Assembly (NCBI GenBank): GCA_965277105.1
Contig: OZ255710.1
Location: 930,001 to 994,000 of the forward strand
Direction: 5' to 3'
Length of the DNA: 64,000 nucleotides
Source: CAXSBA01 sp965277105
GTDB taxonomy: Bacteria > Spirochaetota > UBA12135 > COTS27 > CAXSBA01
Position 1 is the stretch's first letter. Each line of letters starts with the position of its first letter. A model generated the notes under the pieces. The model was not told where the DNA came from and searched no databases. It saw nothing but the letters and a program-made list of their open reading frames with translations. Both the position numbers and the translations under genes were made by a program. This document shows, in pieces, positions 34,891 to 44,761 of this stretch.

Positions 34891-36723
34891 TTAAAAAAGT
34901 TTCTCTTCAAAAGAAACCTGGTTTTTTAAATAAGCAATTCTATCTTCGTCCATCTGGCTTTCATCAATCTGGAGGGCTAGTTCTTGTAGCTGATTCGCAC
35001 TAGCAGTTGAAGGAGAGTTCATCATTAAGTCTTGCCCTTTTTGAGTTTTAGGGAAAGCAATAACATCCCTTATATTAGTTGTCTGCATAAGCACCATAAT
35101 AAGCCTATCTAAACCAGGAGCAGCTCCCCCATGAGGCGGCGCTCCAAAATCAAAAGCCTTAAGCAGGTGAGCAAATTTTGCATTAATCTCTTCTTCGCTA
35201 AGCCCAATGAGTTTCATAACTTTTTTCTGCAAACTACTTTGAAAAATCCGCAAACTACCACTACAAAGCTCATAGCCATTGCAAATTAAATCAAACTGGG
35301 TACTTTTTACCTTTAAAGGCTCACTATCTAAGTATTTTTCATCTTCCTTTTTAGGTAAAACAAACATATGATGCAGTGGGTCATAGCGTTTTTCTTGCTT
35401 ATTCCAACTCAATAAAGGATAATCTACAATAAAGGCAAAAGCCAATTTATCTTTATCAATCAAATGGTATTTTTCCGCAACTTTAACTCGCAGCAGACCC
35501 ATAGCTTCGTTTATTTTCTCTTCTTCATCTCCACCTAATAGCAATAGTTCGTTATTTTTTAAATCAAGCGAATCTTTTAAGGCCAAAATCTCATCAGAAG
35601 AAAGGTGTTTTTTAATAGAGGACTTCCATTCATCACCATTAAAATAAATCCAAATTAGCCCCCCTAACCCACACTGCTGAGCTAAAGTGATTAGCCCATC
35701 TAAATCAGAGCGGCTTAACTCTTCTTGCGGGCTCCAATGAAAGCCTTTGATCTTACCGGGCTTAGCTAAAATATTTTGAAAAACTTTAAATTGAGAATTT
35801 TGAAAGGCAGCCGAAACATCATTAATTTCTAAACCAAACCTTAAATCTGGTTTATCATTACCATATTTTGCCATAGATTCTTTAAAAGATATTCTAGGGA
35901 AAGTCGAGGATAGGATTCTTTTTTCATCGAAAAGGTTAGTGCATATACTGGTAACTAATTCTTCTAATAGTGCAATAATTTCATCCCTTTCAACGAAGCT
36001 CATCTCCATATCTATTTGGGTATGCTCGGCTTGACGATCAGCTCGACTATCTTCATCGCGCAGCGCTCGCGCAATTTGAAAATATTTTTTAAACCCCCCT
36101 ACCATCAAAAGTTGCTTGTATTGTTGGGGAGATTGAGGAAGGGCGTAAAATTCTCCCGGATAAACTCTAGAAGGCACCAAAAAATCCCGGGCTCCTTCAG
36201 GAGTAGTCTTAGTTAAGATAGGAGTTTCAATTTCGGCAAAACCTTTTTGATTAAGGAAATTTCTTACTAAATGAGTTACCTGATACCTTTTTAAAATAAA
36301 GTTTTTTGCTCTTTCTCTTCTTAAATAAAGATAGCGATATTTTATAGCGTCATCCGAGACGGGAGTTTCTTCATTGATTTTAAACGGAAGTGGACTACAG
36401 GTATTAAGGATTTCTAATTTAGTTAAAGCAATTTCAATATCGCCACTTTTTATTTTTTCATTAATGGTTTCTGCTGAGCGTTTAGTTACTTCGCCAAAAA
36501 TTCTAATAACATATTCTTCTTTTAACCCTTCAGCTAGGGAAAAATATTCTTTAGCTAATTCATCATTGGTAACGCATTGAATAATGCCAGAGTGATCTCT
36601 TAGCATAATAAAAATAAGCCCGCCGTGATTTCGAAGGCTATTAACCCAGCCAGATAAGACTACTTTTTCTCCGGTATGGTTGTTGGATAAATCGGAACAT
36701 TGATGACTAGAAAAGGAATTCAT
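34891..36723 (-). CDS. aspS: Aspartyl-tRNA synthetase (bacterial type)
   Basis: 610 residues. The N-terminal OB fold (VVLSGWVNSLRNHGGLIFIMLRD) binds the anticodon. The class II catalytic core has YLYLRRE, PSRVYPGEFYALPQSPQQYKQ, the motif 2 region FQIARALRDEDSRADRQAEHTQ and motif 3 GGAAPGLDRLIM. The GAD insertion that marks bacterial AspRS lies about 290-420. Discriminating versus nondiscriminating type cannot be told. Follows speE by about 55 bases and starts a five-gene run. Confidence 0.95.
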   Translation of the reverse strand: MNSFSSHQCSDLSNNHTGEKVVLSGWVNSLRNHGGLIFIMLRDHSGIIQCVTNDELAKEYFSLAEGLKEEYVIRIFGEVTKRSAETINEKIKSGDIEIALTKLEILNTCSPLPFKINEETPVSDDAIKYRYLYLRRERAKNFILKRYQVTHLVRNFLNQKGFAEIETPILTKTTPEGARDFLVPSRVYPGEFYALPQSPQQYKQLLMVGGFKKYFQIARALRDEDSRADRQAEHTQIDMEMSFVERDEIIALLEELVTSICTNLFDEKRILSSTFPRISFKESMAKYGNDKPDLRFGLEINDVSAAFQNSQFKVFQNILAKPGKIKGFHWSPQEELSRSDLDGLITLAQQCGLGGLIWIYFNGDEWKSSIKKHLSSDEILALKDSLDLKNNELLLLGGDEEEKINEAMGLLRVKVAEKYHLIDKDKLAFAFIVDYPLLSWNKQEKRYDPLHHMFVLPKKEDEKYLDSEPLKVKSTQFDLICNGYELCSGSLRIFQSSLQKKVMKLIGLSEEEINAKFAHLLKAFDFGAPPHGGAAPGLDRLIMVLMQTTNIRDVIAFPKTQKGQDLMMNSPSTASANQLQELALQIDESQMDEDRIAYLKNQVSFEEKLF

Positions 36724-36777
36724 ATTAATAATTTTATCATAAATATTTTGCTTTTAGAGAAAGTTAGAAAAATCTTC

Positions 36778-38457
36778 TTAATTTTTCCTTAAACTTTCTT
36801 GATAGGCTCGATAGACGTTGTTATTGATAATAGAATTATATTTTTTCACCTCTTGTTCGAAATAGTTTTTCGAAAAAATCAAAGAACTTTGGAAAAGATC
36901 CTTGGTAATGTAGCGCGCCTGCGAATTATCAAACTGCAAATTATTTATTTTTTCGATAGCATCTTTCTCTAAATCACCCCTTATAGGAAAAGCCAAAACC
37001 CAACCCCAAGGCCCAAAACTAGGAACCGCTGTCTGATAAGGGATAGTGAAAAATCCCGCTTTTTCTAAAGTATTTTTTATAGTTAAAAACGTATTTCTAG
37101 CATAAAAAGGAGAAGAGGCTTGCTGGACAATAGCTCCACCTGGGGTTAACTTATTTTTTAAAAGAGCATAAAAAGAAAGGGAATATAACTTAGCTAACTC
37201 TAAATGATGGGGATCAGGAAAATCTAAAATAATCACATCGTAAGTGCCAATAATATTGCGAACAAACTCATAAGCATCGATATTGAGTATTTGAAGCGAT
37301 AAAAACGACTCTTCTTTTGCTGGAGAAAAAGAATTTTGATTAGGGATAACAAAACTTTCCATTCCGTCCTTCCATTGTAGTCCTATGTTAGGCAAAGCTA
37401 CTGTCTTGCTATTTAAAAGACTATCTTGATTGATTTTTCTAAAAACTGAATGGTTCTTAGCAAGTTCTGTCACATGCGGATCTAGGTCAACTAAAACAAT
37501 ATTTTTTACCGTAGGGTACTTTAAAACTTCTCTAATAGCGAGCCCATCTCCCCCTCCCAGTACTAAAATATTTTGCGGGCTCTGGGCTAGCTCCATAACC
37601 GGGTGAACTAAAAACTCATGGTAGATAAACTCATCTTGACTATTAAACTGCAAGTGGCCATTAAGGTAAAAAGAATAATTACCTACTTTGCTTTTGGTTA
37701 GCACCATATTTTGATAAGGGGTAGAGTGAGCATATACTACTTGATCGCGAAAAAGTTTTTGTTCTAGAAAAGGAGTAATTTTCGGAGAATAAAAAAAAGC
37801 CAGGGAATGCCCTAAGGTAATGAGTAATAAAAACCCCCATAATAATTTTTTTTTCTGGTAATGCTCTTTAAAAACTAGTAAGGCAATAACTAGCCCCAAG
37901 AGATTAATCAACGCTAGAGAAAAGCCTACTTGCAAAATGGTTTCTAGATAATTCACCAAAATAAACAGCCACAAAATAGAACCTAAAAAACCACCAAAAT
38001 AATCAAAACGAAAAATTTGGGCTAGGTTAATTTTTAATTGATTGCTTTTTTTTTGATTTAATCGCAGCAAAAGAGGCACTTCCATTCCAATAATAAAGCC
38101 AATGGAAAAAGTAAAAAAAAACTGCCCCACCATATAGTAGGCTCGGCCTTCGCCAAAAATATAATAAAGGGCCAAGGGACCAAATCCTCCAAAAAGAGAA
38201 AGGGCTATTTCTGAAAAAAAAAACCCATAAAATAAATATTTCTCAGGGATTTTGCGTTGATAATCAGCCCCTAATCCCATAGCCATTAGCATAAACCCAA
38301 TAATCAGCGCCCATTGGCTATGGCTAGAACCTAATAAATCAGAGCCTAACTTCGAAAGGGTGTATTCGTAAGCTAAGCTACAAATACCAATAATAAAAGT
38401 CAGGGCGTAAAGCCCCAAACGATAAGCTAGGAAAGAAGAATTATCTTTAACAGCCAT
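36778..38457 (-). CDS. speE: Membrane-fused spermidine synthase (polyamine aminopropyltransferase)
   Basis: 559 residues. The first about 210 residues form roughly seven membrane helices (LTFIIGICSLAYEYTLSKLG at the start). The C-terminal half is a soluble aminopropyltransferase with the SAM-type site ILVLGGGDGLAIREVLKYP, VDLDPHVTELA and the catalytic region DVIILDFPDPH. It should transfer an aminopropyl group to putrescine, tethered to the inner membrane. Such fusions are common in bacteria. The start overlaps the recX stop (TAATG). The importer potABC lies elsewhere in the window. Confidence 0.88.
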   Translation of the reverse strand: MAVKDNSSFLAYRLGLYALTFIIGICSLAYEYTLSKLGSDLLGSSHSQWALIIGFMLMAMGLGADYQRKIPEKYLFYGFFFSEIALSLFGGFGPLALYYIFGEGRAYYMVGQFFFTFSIGFIIGMEVPLLLRLNQKKSNQLKINLAQIFRFDYFGGFLGSILWLFILVNYLETILQVGFSLALINLLGLVIALLVFKEHYQKKKLLWGFLLLITLGHSLAFFYSPKITPFLEQKLFRDQVVYAHSTPYQNMVLTKSKVGNYSFYLNGHLQFNSQDEFIYHEFLVHPVMELAQSPQNILVLGGGDGLAIREVLKYPTVKNIVLVDLDPHVTELAKNHSVFRKINQDSLLNSKTVALPNIGLQWKDGMESFVIPNQNSFSPAKEESFLSLQILNIDAYEFVRNIIGTYDVIILDFPDPHHLELAKLYSLSFYALLKNKLTPGGAIVQQASSPFYARNTFLTIKNTLEKAGFFTIPYQTAVPSFGPWGWVLAFPIRGDLEKDAIEKINNLQFDNSQARYITKDLFQSSLIFSKNYFEQEVKKYNSIINNNVYRAYQESLRKN

Positions 38458-39044
38458 TAATTAAGAAGATTTTTTTTAAAAGCTAGAAGCTTATCGACCA
38501 CTCCATAGGAAAAACCTCTTCGTTGAAGTTTTTTAATAAAAGTTAGTTCATCGTCTATTTTTCTAGATTCGTAAAAATTTTCAAGCATAGTCCTGTCATC
38601 AAAAGCATGCTCTTCTATTTCTTCTTTTGAAAAACCTTCTTGAATTAATTCTTTTTTAACAATCCACCAAGGTTTTTTGGCAGTAGCAAAACGATGGTCA
38701 ACAAAGTTGGTTAAAAAACGCTCGGGAGCGTAAAACTTTTCTTTAGTAATTTTCTTTTTTATTTTATCTTTTAATTTTTGATGCACTTTTCTTTTTTCAA
38801 ACCAACTTTCTAACTTTCGAGGAGAAACATCTTTTCTCGCTAAAAACAAGTACAATTCTTCCAAAAGAAAATGATATTCTTTTTTAATAATCGTTTTTAA
38901 ATCAAACGGATTAGTCGAATCATTAGAAATAGTTTTTTGTTTGAAAAAGTAATGGTAAGTTTTATTGCCAATAGTGAGTAATGGCTGCTCTTTTTTTTCC
39001 ACTAGGTACCGAAGGGGTTTGTCTTGGATTTTGTGAGCACGCAT
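38457..39044 (-). CDS. recX: RecX family regulatory protein
   Basis: 195 residues, made of three-helix repeats typical of RecX, which binds and limits RecA filaments. Recognisable parts are LFLARKDVSPRKLESWF, FLTNFVDHRFATAKKPWWIV and GFSKEEIEEHAF. The basic N-terminal 60 residues are less conserved. recA is not in the window. Its stop and the speE start share an A (TAATG). Confidence 0.8.
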   Translation of the reverse strand: MRAHKIQDKPLRYLVEKKEQPLLTIGNKTYHYFFKQKTISNDSTNPFDLKTIIKKEYHFLLEELYLFLARKDVSPRKLESWFEKRKVHQKLKDKIKKKITKEKFYAPERFLTNFVDHRFATAKKPWWIVKKELIQEGFSKEEIEEHAFDDRTMLENFYESRKIDDELTFIKKLQRRGFSYGVVDKLLAFKKNLLN

Positions 39045-39128
39045 TAAAAAAATATTTATTTTAGAAAATTTCTTCTAAAAAAGAAATTTTAATTATTGTT
39101 TTTCGATTAAAATTTAATCACTTTATTT

Positions 39129-39950
39129 TTAATTTTTTTTTAAGAAATCCACTACGTTGTAAAAAAAAATCATCCCTAAACCGTCTTCTTTTTTTAAAAA
39201 AGGGAATTTTTTATACTCTTTAATTATTTTGCTTTGGAGGTAATGCGGGGCTAAGTTTTTGGCATGAAAGGCTTCTGGATGAGGCATTAAACCAAAAACA
39301 TTACCCTGTTCGTTAGTAAGTCCTGCAATATTTAGTAAAGAGCCATTAGGGTTAACTTCTTTATTAACAGAAAAATCTTCTCCACTATAAATTAAGGCAG
39401 CAACATTTTTATCAGCAATTTCTTTAAGAGTGGCTGGCTTAGTGAAAAACTTCCCTTCTCCATGCCTAATGGGAAGGGCTAAAGGGAGAGTGAGTTTTTC
39501 TAAATGCTTTAGCCAAAAAGAGTGATTGGTTGGACTTTTTTTTAGATAACTCCACTGATTAATAAAAGCATTATTTTGATTATCAATGAGTGTTACCTCT
39601 ATTTCGTTTTTCTTACTAATATTAGGCAGCAGCCCTGTTTTAACTAAGATTTGAAAACCATTACAAATACCCATAACCGGCCAGCCGGCTTGAATAAATT
39701 TTTTAAATTCTTCTAATAAATAAAAAATGATTTTATTGGCCATCATTTTCCCCGAAGCAATATGATCGCCATAGGCAAAACCACCGGGAATAACTATGGC
39801 TTGAAATTCTGCTAGTTTTTTTTGGTTAGCAATCAAAGCGTTAATATGCATAATAATAGGCTGAGCTCCTGCCTTGGAAAAAGCTAAGGCTGTTTCTTTT
39901 TCACAGTTAATCCCATAACCACTAATAATCAAAACTTTAACTTTACTCAT
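39129..39950 (-). CDS. purQ: Phosphoribosylformylglycinamidine synthase, glutaminase subunit
   Basis: 273-residue class I glutamine amidotransferase that supplies ammonia to PurL. The oxyanion region GGFAYGDHIASGKM, the nucleophile in PVMGICNGFQIL and the catalytic His-Glu in FGLMPHPEAFH are present. It is longer than the roughly 225-residue PurQ of Bacillus and matches the form that partners a large PurL. Lies 3 bases after purL. Confidence 0.95.
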   Translation of the reverse strand: MSKVKVLIISGYGINCEKETALAFSKAGAQPIIMHINALIANQKKLAEFQAIVIPGGFAYGDHIASGKMMANKIIFYLLEEFKKFIQAGWPVMGICNGFQILVKTGLLPNISKKNEIEVTLIDNQNNAFINQWSYLKKSPTNHSFWLKHLEKLTLPLALPIRHGEGKFFTKPATLKEIADKNVAALIYSGEDFSVNKEVNPNGSLLNIAGLTNEQGNVFGLMPHPEAFHAKNLAPHYLQSKIIKEYKKFPFLKKEDGLGMIFFYNVVDFLKKN

Positions 39951-39953
39951 CGT

Positions 39954-42900
39954 TTAAAAAATTAAAGATTCCTTCCATAGTTTTTTTAAATTATCAAGCG
40001 GATGATTAATAATAATATTTTTTTCTTGCTTTATAGTAAAGGTTTTTTCTTCTTTGGTAGTTCCTAAAAAAGTTAGAGAAGAAGCGAAATGCTTTTCTAC
40101 TTTTTCTTTTTTATCATTAGCCACTTCAATGATCAACCGTCCCGCACTCTCAGAAAATAATTTTTTAAAAAGAACTTCTTGGGGATTTGAACGAAGATCA
40201 GCATCGCTACTTTCTAAGGTTAAGTTATTTAAATCTACTTCTATTCCTTGATTTCCTCCCCAGGCCGATTCCCCTAATGCCACGGCTAAGCCACCATCGC
40301 TAACATCATGGCAAGCAAGGATTAAATCTTTTTGAATAGCTTCAAATACTTTTTTATATAAAGCAAAATTTTTCTTAGGACTAACCTGAGGAACCCGATT
40401 CCCCACATAACCCAAAACGTCATAAGCCTCACTTGCTCCCAGCTCATCTTTAGTTTCTCCCAAAAGGAAAATTAAAGAATCACTGCGTTTGAAAAAAGTC
40501 GTCATAGTTTTCTTAACATCAGGTATAATCCCAATCAACGTAAACAGTAAAGTAGGCAAAACTGAGATTTTTTCTTTTCCTTTACCATAATCGTTTTTCA
40601 TAGAATCTTTTCCAGAAATTAATGGAAGATTATAGGCAAGCACCATTTCTTTTAAAGCAAAATTGGCGCGTACTAGTTGGGCTAATTTAAATTCACCATC
40701 GGGAGTTTCAGCACTCTCTATAGGGTCGGGCCAGCAAAAATTATCCAGCCCATACATTCTAGCAATGTCTCCTCCACAAGCCACGTAATTTCTTACTGCT
40801 TCATCAACAACTGCTCTAGCCATCTCGTAAGTATCAACTTTACTATAACGCGAGAGGATTCCATTGGTAACGATTAACCCTGCTTTGGAATCAGCTAAAG
40901 GCTTGATCCCACCTCCATCCATAGGCGCCTCATAACTTTCGCCATCAAAAGGCTTTAAAATAGTTTGGGCTTTTACTTCGTGGTCGTACTGCCTTACCCA
41001 GTGCTCTTTAGAAGCAATGTTTTTGCTTTGAATTAATTTTAGGAAAAAACGATTAAGATTAATTTTTTTTAGTGAAGGCTCGGGGAATTTTTTTGGATGA
41101 TAACGAGCAGTGAGTTGGAGTTGTGGATTACCCTCATGGAGAAAATCCATAGCTAAATGAGCCACTATTTTTTTATGATAATAAATACTAAAAAATCCAC
41201 TATTAGTAAAATGCCCCAAAACCGAAATTTCGCAATCATAAAGCTTTGCTAATTGCATTAAAGCTTTTATTTTTTTAGGATTAACTGCTAATGTCATTCT
41301 CTCTTGCGACTCAGAAACGATGATTTCCCAAGGCTGCAAGGCGGGATATTTTAAAAGGGCTAGTTCTAAATGCACTTCAGCTCCCCCGCTAATAGTAGCC
41401 ATTTCACCAATAGAAGAGGAAAGTCCTCCGGCCCCATTATCGGTAAGTGTTTGATAAAGGTCTTTATCGCGAGCCGCTAATAAAAAATCCGTCATTTTTT
41501 TTTGGGTGAAGCTATCTCCAATTTGCACTACGGAAGTAGGAGAATCTTCTAATAAAGTTCCTGAAGAAAAAGTAGCCCCATGAATACCATCTTTGCCAAT
41601 TCGCCCTCCTACCATAACAATCAAATCTTGAGAATGAATTTTTTTTTCATGGCTAAATTCTTTTTTAATTTTTCTAGGAATAATTCCCCCGGTCCCACAA
41701 AAAACTAATGGCTTACCTAAAAAAGAATCATCAAAAACAATAGCGCCATTAATCGTAGGGATACCTGATTGATTACCCCCTTTTTCAATACCTCGATGAA
41801 CACCTTTAAATATTTTTTGAGGATGAAGAAGTTTTTTAGGAATCACTTTTCTATAAAAAGGGTCAGCAAAACAAAAAACATTGGTATTAAAAAGTGGTTC
41901 AGCACCTTTGCCAGTTCCTAAAATATCTCGATTTACTCCCAAAATACCCGTTATAGCTCCCCCAAAAGGCTCTAAAGCAGAAGGAGAATTATGGGTTTCC
42001 ACTTTCATAGCAATGGCGTATTTTTCATTAAAAGCAAAAATCCCAGCATTGTCCGAAAAAACCGATAACAAATCTTTTCGCTTAGCTTTAAGGGTAAAAG
42101 TGGGTTTTTTAATGTATTCTTGATAAAGAGAATTAATAACTTTTTTCTGTCTACCACTTTCATAGTACTCTATGTGGGCTGAGAAAATTTTATGCTTGCA
42201 ATGCTCACTCCAAGTTTGCGCTAGTATTTCCATTTCTACATCCGTAGGATTTTTTGGCAAGCCTAATTTTTCTCTGATTTTTTTTACAGAAGGTTTTTGA
42301 TAATGCTTTATAATAGCTTCTAACTCTTGAATATTTAAAGCATACATTTTTTCTCTAGAAAGTTTTTCTAAAGAACTTTGACTTTTAGCAGAGCCTAGTA
42401 AATCAATGGTCTCAAAATATTTTAACGATGAAGAAAGCTTTTCTTGATTATTCGCAAAAGGATTTTTATCGATGAATAATGTTTTAGCATTAGCATTTAA
42501 CGGGGTAATATTTATTTCTTGGATAAGAGGATTGAAAAGTAAATTATCAGCTATTATTTTAATCTTTTTCTTAGTAAGGTTTTTCCCTTTTAATAAAAAC
42601 CACGTGGTGCTTTTGAGCTTAGTATCCTTAACCCAATTTTCTTTCAAATAATCTTGTAAGCCAACTTTTAAAGTACGCGCTAAATTATCCACCACCCCCG
42701 GCTTGAAAGTTATTTCCAAACAAAAATGCCAGCTACTAACGGGAAGGCTATTAATGAAAATTTTTTCAACTAGAGGATCTATAATGACTTTCTCGGCAAT
42801 TTCTTTAATAGTTTTTTTTTCATACTCGCCCCCAATGTAAAATCCTTTAATTATTTTGACATCGGTTAAAGCATAATTTTTGTAATACTTTTGAATATCT

Positions 42901-42962
42901 AACTTGAGTTTTTTATCAGCACTGGTTGAAAAAAGTGATTTAACTATTAGAGTATAATGCAC
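39954..42962 (-). CDS. purL: Phosphoribosylformylglycinamidine synthase, large synthetase subunit with PurS-like N-terminus
   Basis: 1002 residues. The first about 180 residues form two PurS-like ferredoxin folds, the second visible in CLEITFKPGVVDNLARTL. The linker carries the invariant MEILAQTWSEHCKHKIF. Two AIRS-like halves follow with KVETHNSPSALEPFGGAITG, RIGKDGIHGATFSSG, LTDNGAGGLSSSIGEMA and ACHDVSDGGLAVALGE. It makes FGAM from FGAR and ATP in purine synthesis. Glutaminase activity is supplied by the separate PurQ; no separate purS is needed. Lies 18 bases after kdsD. Confidence 0.95.
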   Translation of the reverse strand: MHYTLIVKSLFSTSADKKLKLDIQKYYKNYALTDVKIIKGFYIGGEYEKKTIKEIAEKVIIDPLVEKIFINSLPVSSWHFCLEITFKPGVVDNLARTLKVGLQDYLKENWVKDTKLKSTTWFLLKGKNLTKKKIKIIADNLLFNPLIQEINITPLNANAKTLFIDKNPFANNQEKLSSSLKYFETIDLLGSAKSQSSLEKLSREKMYALNIQELEAIIKHYQKPSVKKIREKLGLPKNPTDVEMEILAQTWSEHCKHKIFSAHIEYYESGRQKKVINSLYQEYIKKPTFTLKAKRKDLLSVFSDNAGIFAFNEKYAIAMKVETHNSPSALEPFGGAITGILGVNRDILGTGKGAEPLFNTNVFCFADPFYRKVIPKKLLHPQKIFKGVHRGIEKGGNQSGIPTINGAIVFDDSFLGKPLVFCGTGGIIPRKIKKEFSHEKKIHSQDLIVMVGGRIGKDGIHGATFSSGTLLEDSPTSVVQIGDSFTQKKMTDFLLAARDKDLYQTLTDNGAGGLSSSIGEMATISGGAEVHLELALLKYPALQPWEIIVSESQERMTLAVNPKKIKALMQLAKLYDCEISVLGHFTNSGFFSIYYHKKIVAHLAMDFLHEGNPQLQLTARYHPKKFPEPSLKKINLNRFFLKLIQSKNIASKEHWVRQYDHEVKAQTILKPFDGESYEAPMDGGGIKPLADSKAGLIVTNGILSRYSKVDTYEMARAVVDEAVRNYVACGGDIARMYGLDNFCWPDPIESAETPDGEFKLAQLVRANFALKEMVLAYNLPLISGKDSMKNDYGKGKEKISVLPTLLFTLIGIIPDVKKTMTTFFKRSDSLIFLLGETKDELGASEAYDVLGYVGNRVPQVSPKKNFALYKKVFEAIQKDLILACHDVSDGGLAVALGESAWGGNQGIEVDLNNLTLESSDADLRSNPQEVLFKKLFSESAGRLIIEVANDKKEKVEKHFASSLTFLGTTKEEKTFTIKQEKNIIINHPLDNLKKLWKESLIF

Positions 42963-42980
42963 TAGTATCCCTTGTTATTT

Positions 42981-43976
42981 TTAAACGGTAATGTCTTTCA
43001 AACAAATTACTCCCACCAGTTTTTCCTGTTGATTAAGCACGGGGATTTCTCCAACTTTTTTTTCAACCATAATTTTCTGAGCTTCCCAAACATATTGATC
43101 TTGATTAATCGTGATAAAACTTTTATTCATATAATTTTTAATAGAATTTCCCATTTGATGATTTTCGGTAAAAAGCCTCCTTAAATCCCCATCTGAAAAA
43201 ATACCTACTAAATTATTTTTATTATTAGTAATCACCGCTAAACCAATACGAGCATTAGTCATTTTTAACAACGCCTCACCTACCTTAGTAGTGGCAGTAA
43301 CTTGAGCAATGTCTTTTTGTTTTCGCATAACTTCTTTTACATACATAAGTCGTAGCCCTAAACTTCCCCCCGGGTGATTACTCGCAAAAGAGTTTTCAGT
43401 AAATTGTTTATCGCTTTCTACTAAACTCACTGCTAAAGCATCCCCTAAGACCAACATAGCAGTAGTTGAAGTGGTAGGCGCTAAGCCTAAAAAACAGGCC
43501 TCTTCGCTTTTGCCGATAAGCAGGGTAAGAGTAGCTTCACTAGCGAGGTAAGATTTAGAGTTACTAGTAACCGCAATTAAAGGTGCTTTGATTTTTTTTA
43601 TGGGGCCAATAATTGAAGTAGTTTCTTTGGTCTCCCCACTATTAGAAAAAAGGAAAACTAAGTCTTCTTCTCTTATCATTCCCAAGTCACCATGAGCAGC
43701 TTCAGCAGAGTGCATAAAAAAAGCAGATTTTCCTAGACTAGAAAAAGTACTAGCTATTTTTTGAGCAATTAGCCCCGCTTTGCCAATCCCCGAGAAAATT
43801 AGCTTACCCTTGCATTTTTTAATTTTCTCAATGACTAGATTAAAATTATTATCTAATTTTTTCTCTAAATCGACTAGTCCTTTTTTCTCTAAAGCAATAA
43901 CTTTTTTAGCAAAAGACAAGTAATTTTTTTTCACATAAATAATTGTAAAATGAAAATCATTTTTTTTCAGCAACAA
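42981..43976 (-). CDS. kdsD: Arabinose-5-phosphate isomerase (KpsF/GutQ family)
   Basis: Interconverts ribulose-5-phosphate and arabinose-5-phosphate, the first step of Kdo synthesis for lipopolysaccharide. It has an SIS domain (FSGIGKAGLIAQKIASTFSS, EAAHGDLGMI, LFSNSGETKET, LAPTTSTTAMLVLGDALA) and two CBS domains from about residue 215. The frame as given opens at a TTG at 43976. A GTG at 43934, just before KKNYLSFAKK, matches the family N-terminus better and may be the true start. No clear ribosome binding site for either. Confidence 0.93.
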   Translation of the reverse strand: MLLKKNDFHFTIIYVKKNYLSFAKKVIALEKKGLVDLEKKLDNNFNLVIEKIKKCKGKLIFSGIGKAGLIAQKIASTFSSLGKSAFFMHSAEAAHGDLGMIREEDLVFLFSNSGETKETTSIIGPIKKIKAPLIAVTSNSKSYLASEATLTLLIGKSEEACFLGLAPTTSTTAMLVLGDALAVSLVESDKQFTENSFASNHPGGSLGLRLMYVKEVMRKQKDIAQVTATTKVGEALLKMTNARIGLAVITNNKNNLVGIFSDGDLRRLFTENHQMGNSIKNYMNKSFITINQDQYVWEAQKIMVEKKVGEIPVLNQQEKLVGVICLKDITV

Positions 43977-44026
43977 AAATCATCTTCCCACCTAAGTGAG
44001 CTAAAAAAGGAATTCGACCGATTTTT

Positions 44027-44761
44027 TTAAAATGACCTTAAGTCATTTTTTTTGGTGGGAAAAGAAAAAGTAGTAAATTTTTTTAATGTAAAACCATGCT
44101 GCTTAAAAAAAAGTAAAAACCAAAAACTACTAGTTAAAACGACTGCATCATAATCATAACTTTTCCAATCTAAACCTTGCTTTATTTTAGTAATTTCTTT
44201 TAAGTTAGTTTTAATGTTAAAAAAAGTAAATAAAAAAAACTTTCCCCATACTTCAAATAACCTTTGATTGCTCGAAATAATTTTATTAATAATATAAGAT
44301 AATTTAAACTCATAATTAGTCCCTATAATATTCGAATAAAGATTAGGGCATTGTAAAATAAAACGAGTATTTTTTAATTCACTTATTTTTTTTAAAAGGG
44401 TATTTTTAGAAACTAAATGCTCCAAGACATCAATCGCCACAATAAGATCAAAATTTTTATTTAAAAGTAGTCCTAACTCTTTTTCGTTTTCCAAGTCCAT
44501 TTTTTTAAAATTAATGTTTTTATTTTTAACCTGGGAATTTTTTAAAAATAAAGAAGAAGTATCAACAGCCGTTATATTTTTAAAATTACTTTTCAATAAA
44601 AGCAAAGAAAAGTCACCATTACCACAACCTATTTCTAAAATTTTTTTAGGGTGATATTCAAGAACTTCGTTTAAAACATCTTCATACCAAAGGTAATTTT
44701 TTTGGTTTAATTTTTCTAGATAGTTTTTCGATTCGTAATTATATTGATTTTTTTTATCAAT
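44027..44761 (-). CDS. Class I SAM-dependent methyltransferase with no standard start codon
   Basis: About 244 residues. SAM-binding motif I is KKILEIGCGNGDFSLLL, motif II ITAVDTSS, and motif IV FDLIVAIDVLEHL. It resembles the UbiE/Methyltransf_11 group; the substrate is unknown. Motif I lies upstream of the first ATG, GTG or TTG, so a start at the TTG at 44605 would delete it. The frame is open up to two in-frame TAA just inside the tkt end. The only plausible initiator is an ATT at 44761-44759, overlapping the tkt stop. Either it uses a rare ATT start, or the gene is 5'-damaged. It lies between tkt and kdsD. Confidence 0.7.
   Translation of the reverse strand: MDKKNQYNYESKNYLEKLNQKNYLWYEDVLNEVLEYHPKKILEIGCGNGDFSLLLLKSNFKNITAVDTSSLFLKNSQVKNKNINFKKMDLENEKELGLLLNKNFDLIVAIDVLEHLVSKNTLLKKISELKNTRFILQCPNLYSNIIGTNYEFKLSYIINKIISSNQRLFEVWGKFFLFTFFNIKTNLKEITKIKQGLDWKSYDYDAVVLTSSFWFLLFFKQHGFTLKKFTTFSFPTKKNDLRSF

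Noticed and set aside
44027..44605. A 192-residue methyltransferase starting at TTG 44605
   Set aside because: That start removes SAM-binding motif I, which is clearly encoded just upstream in frame.
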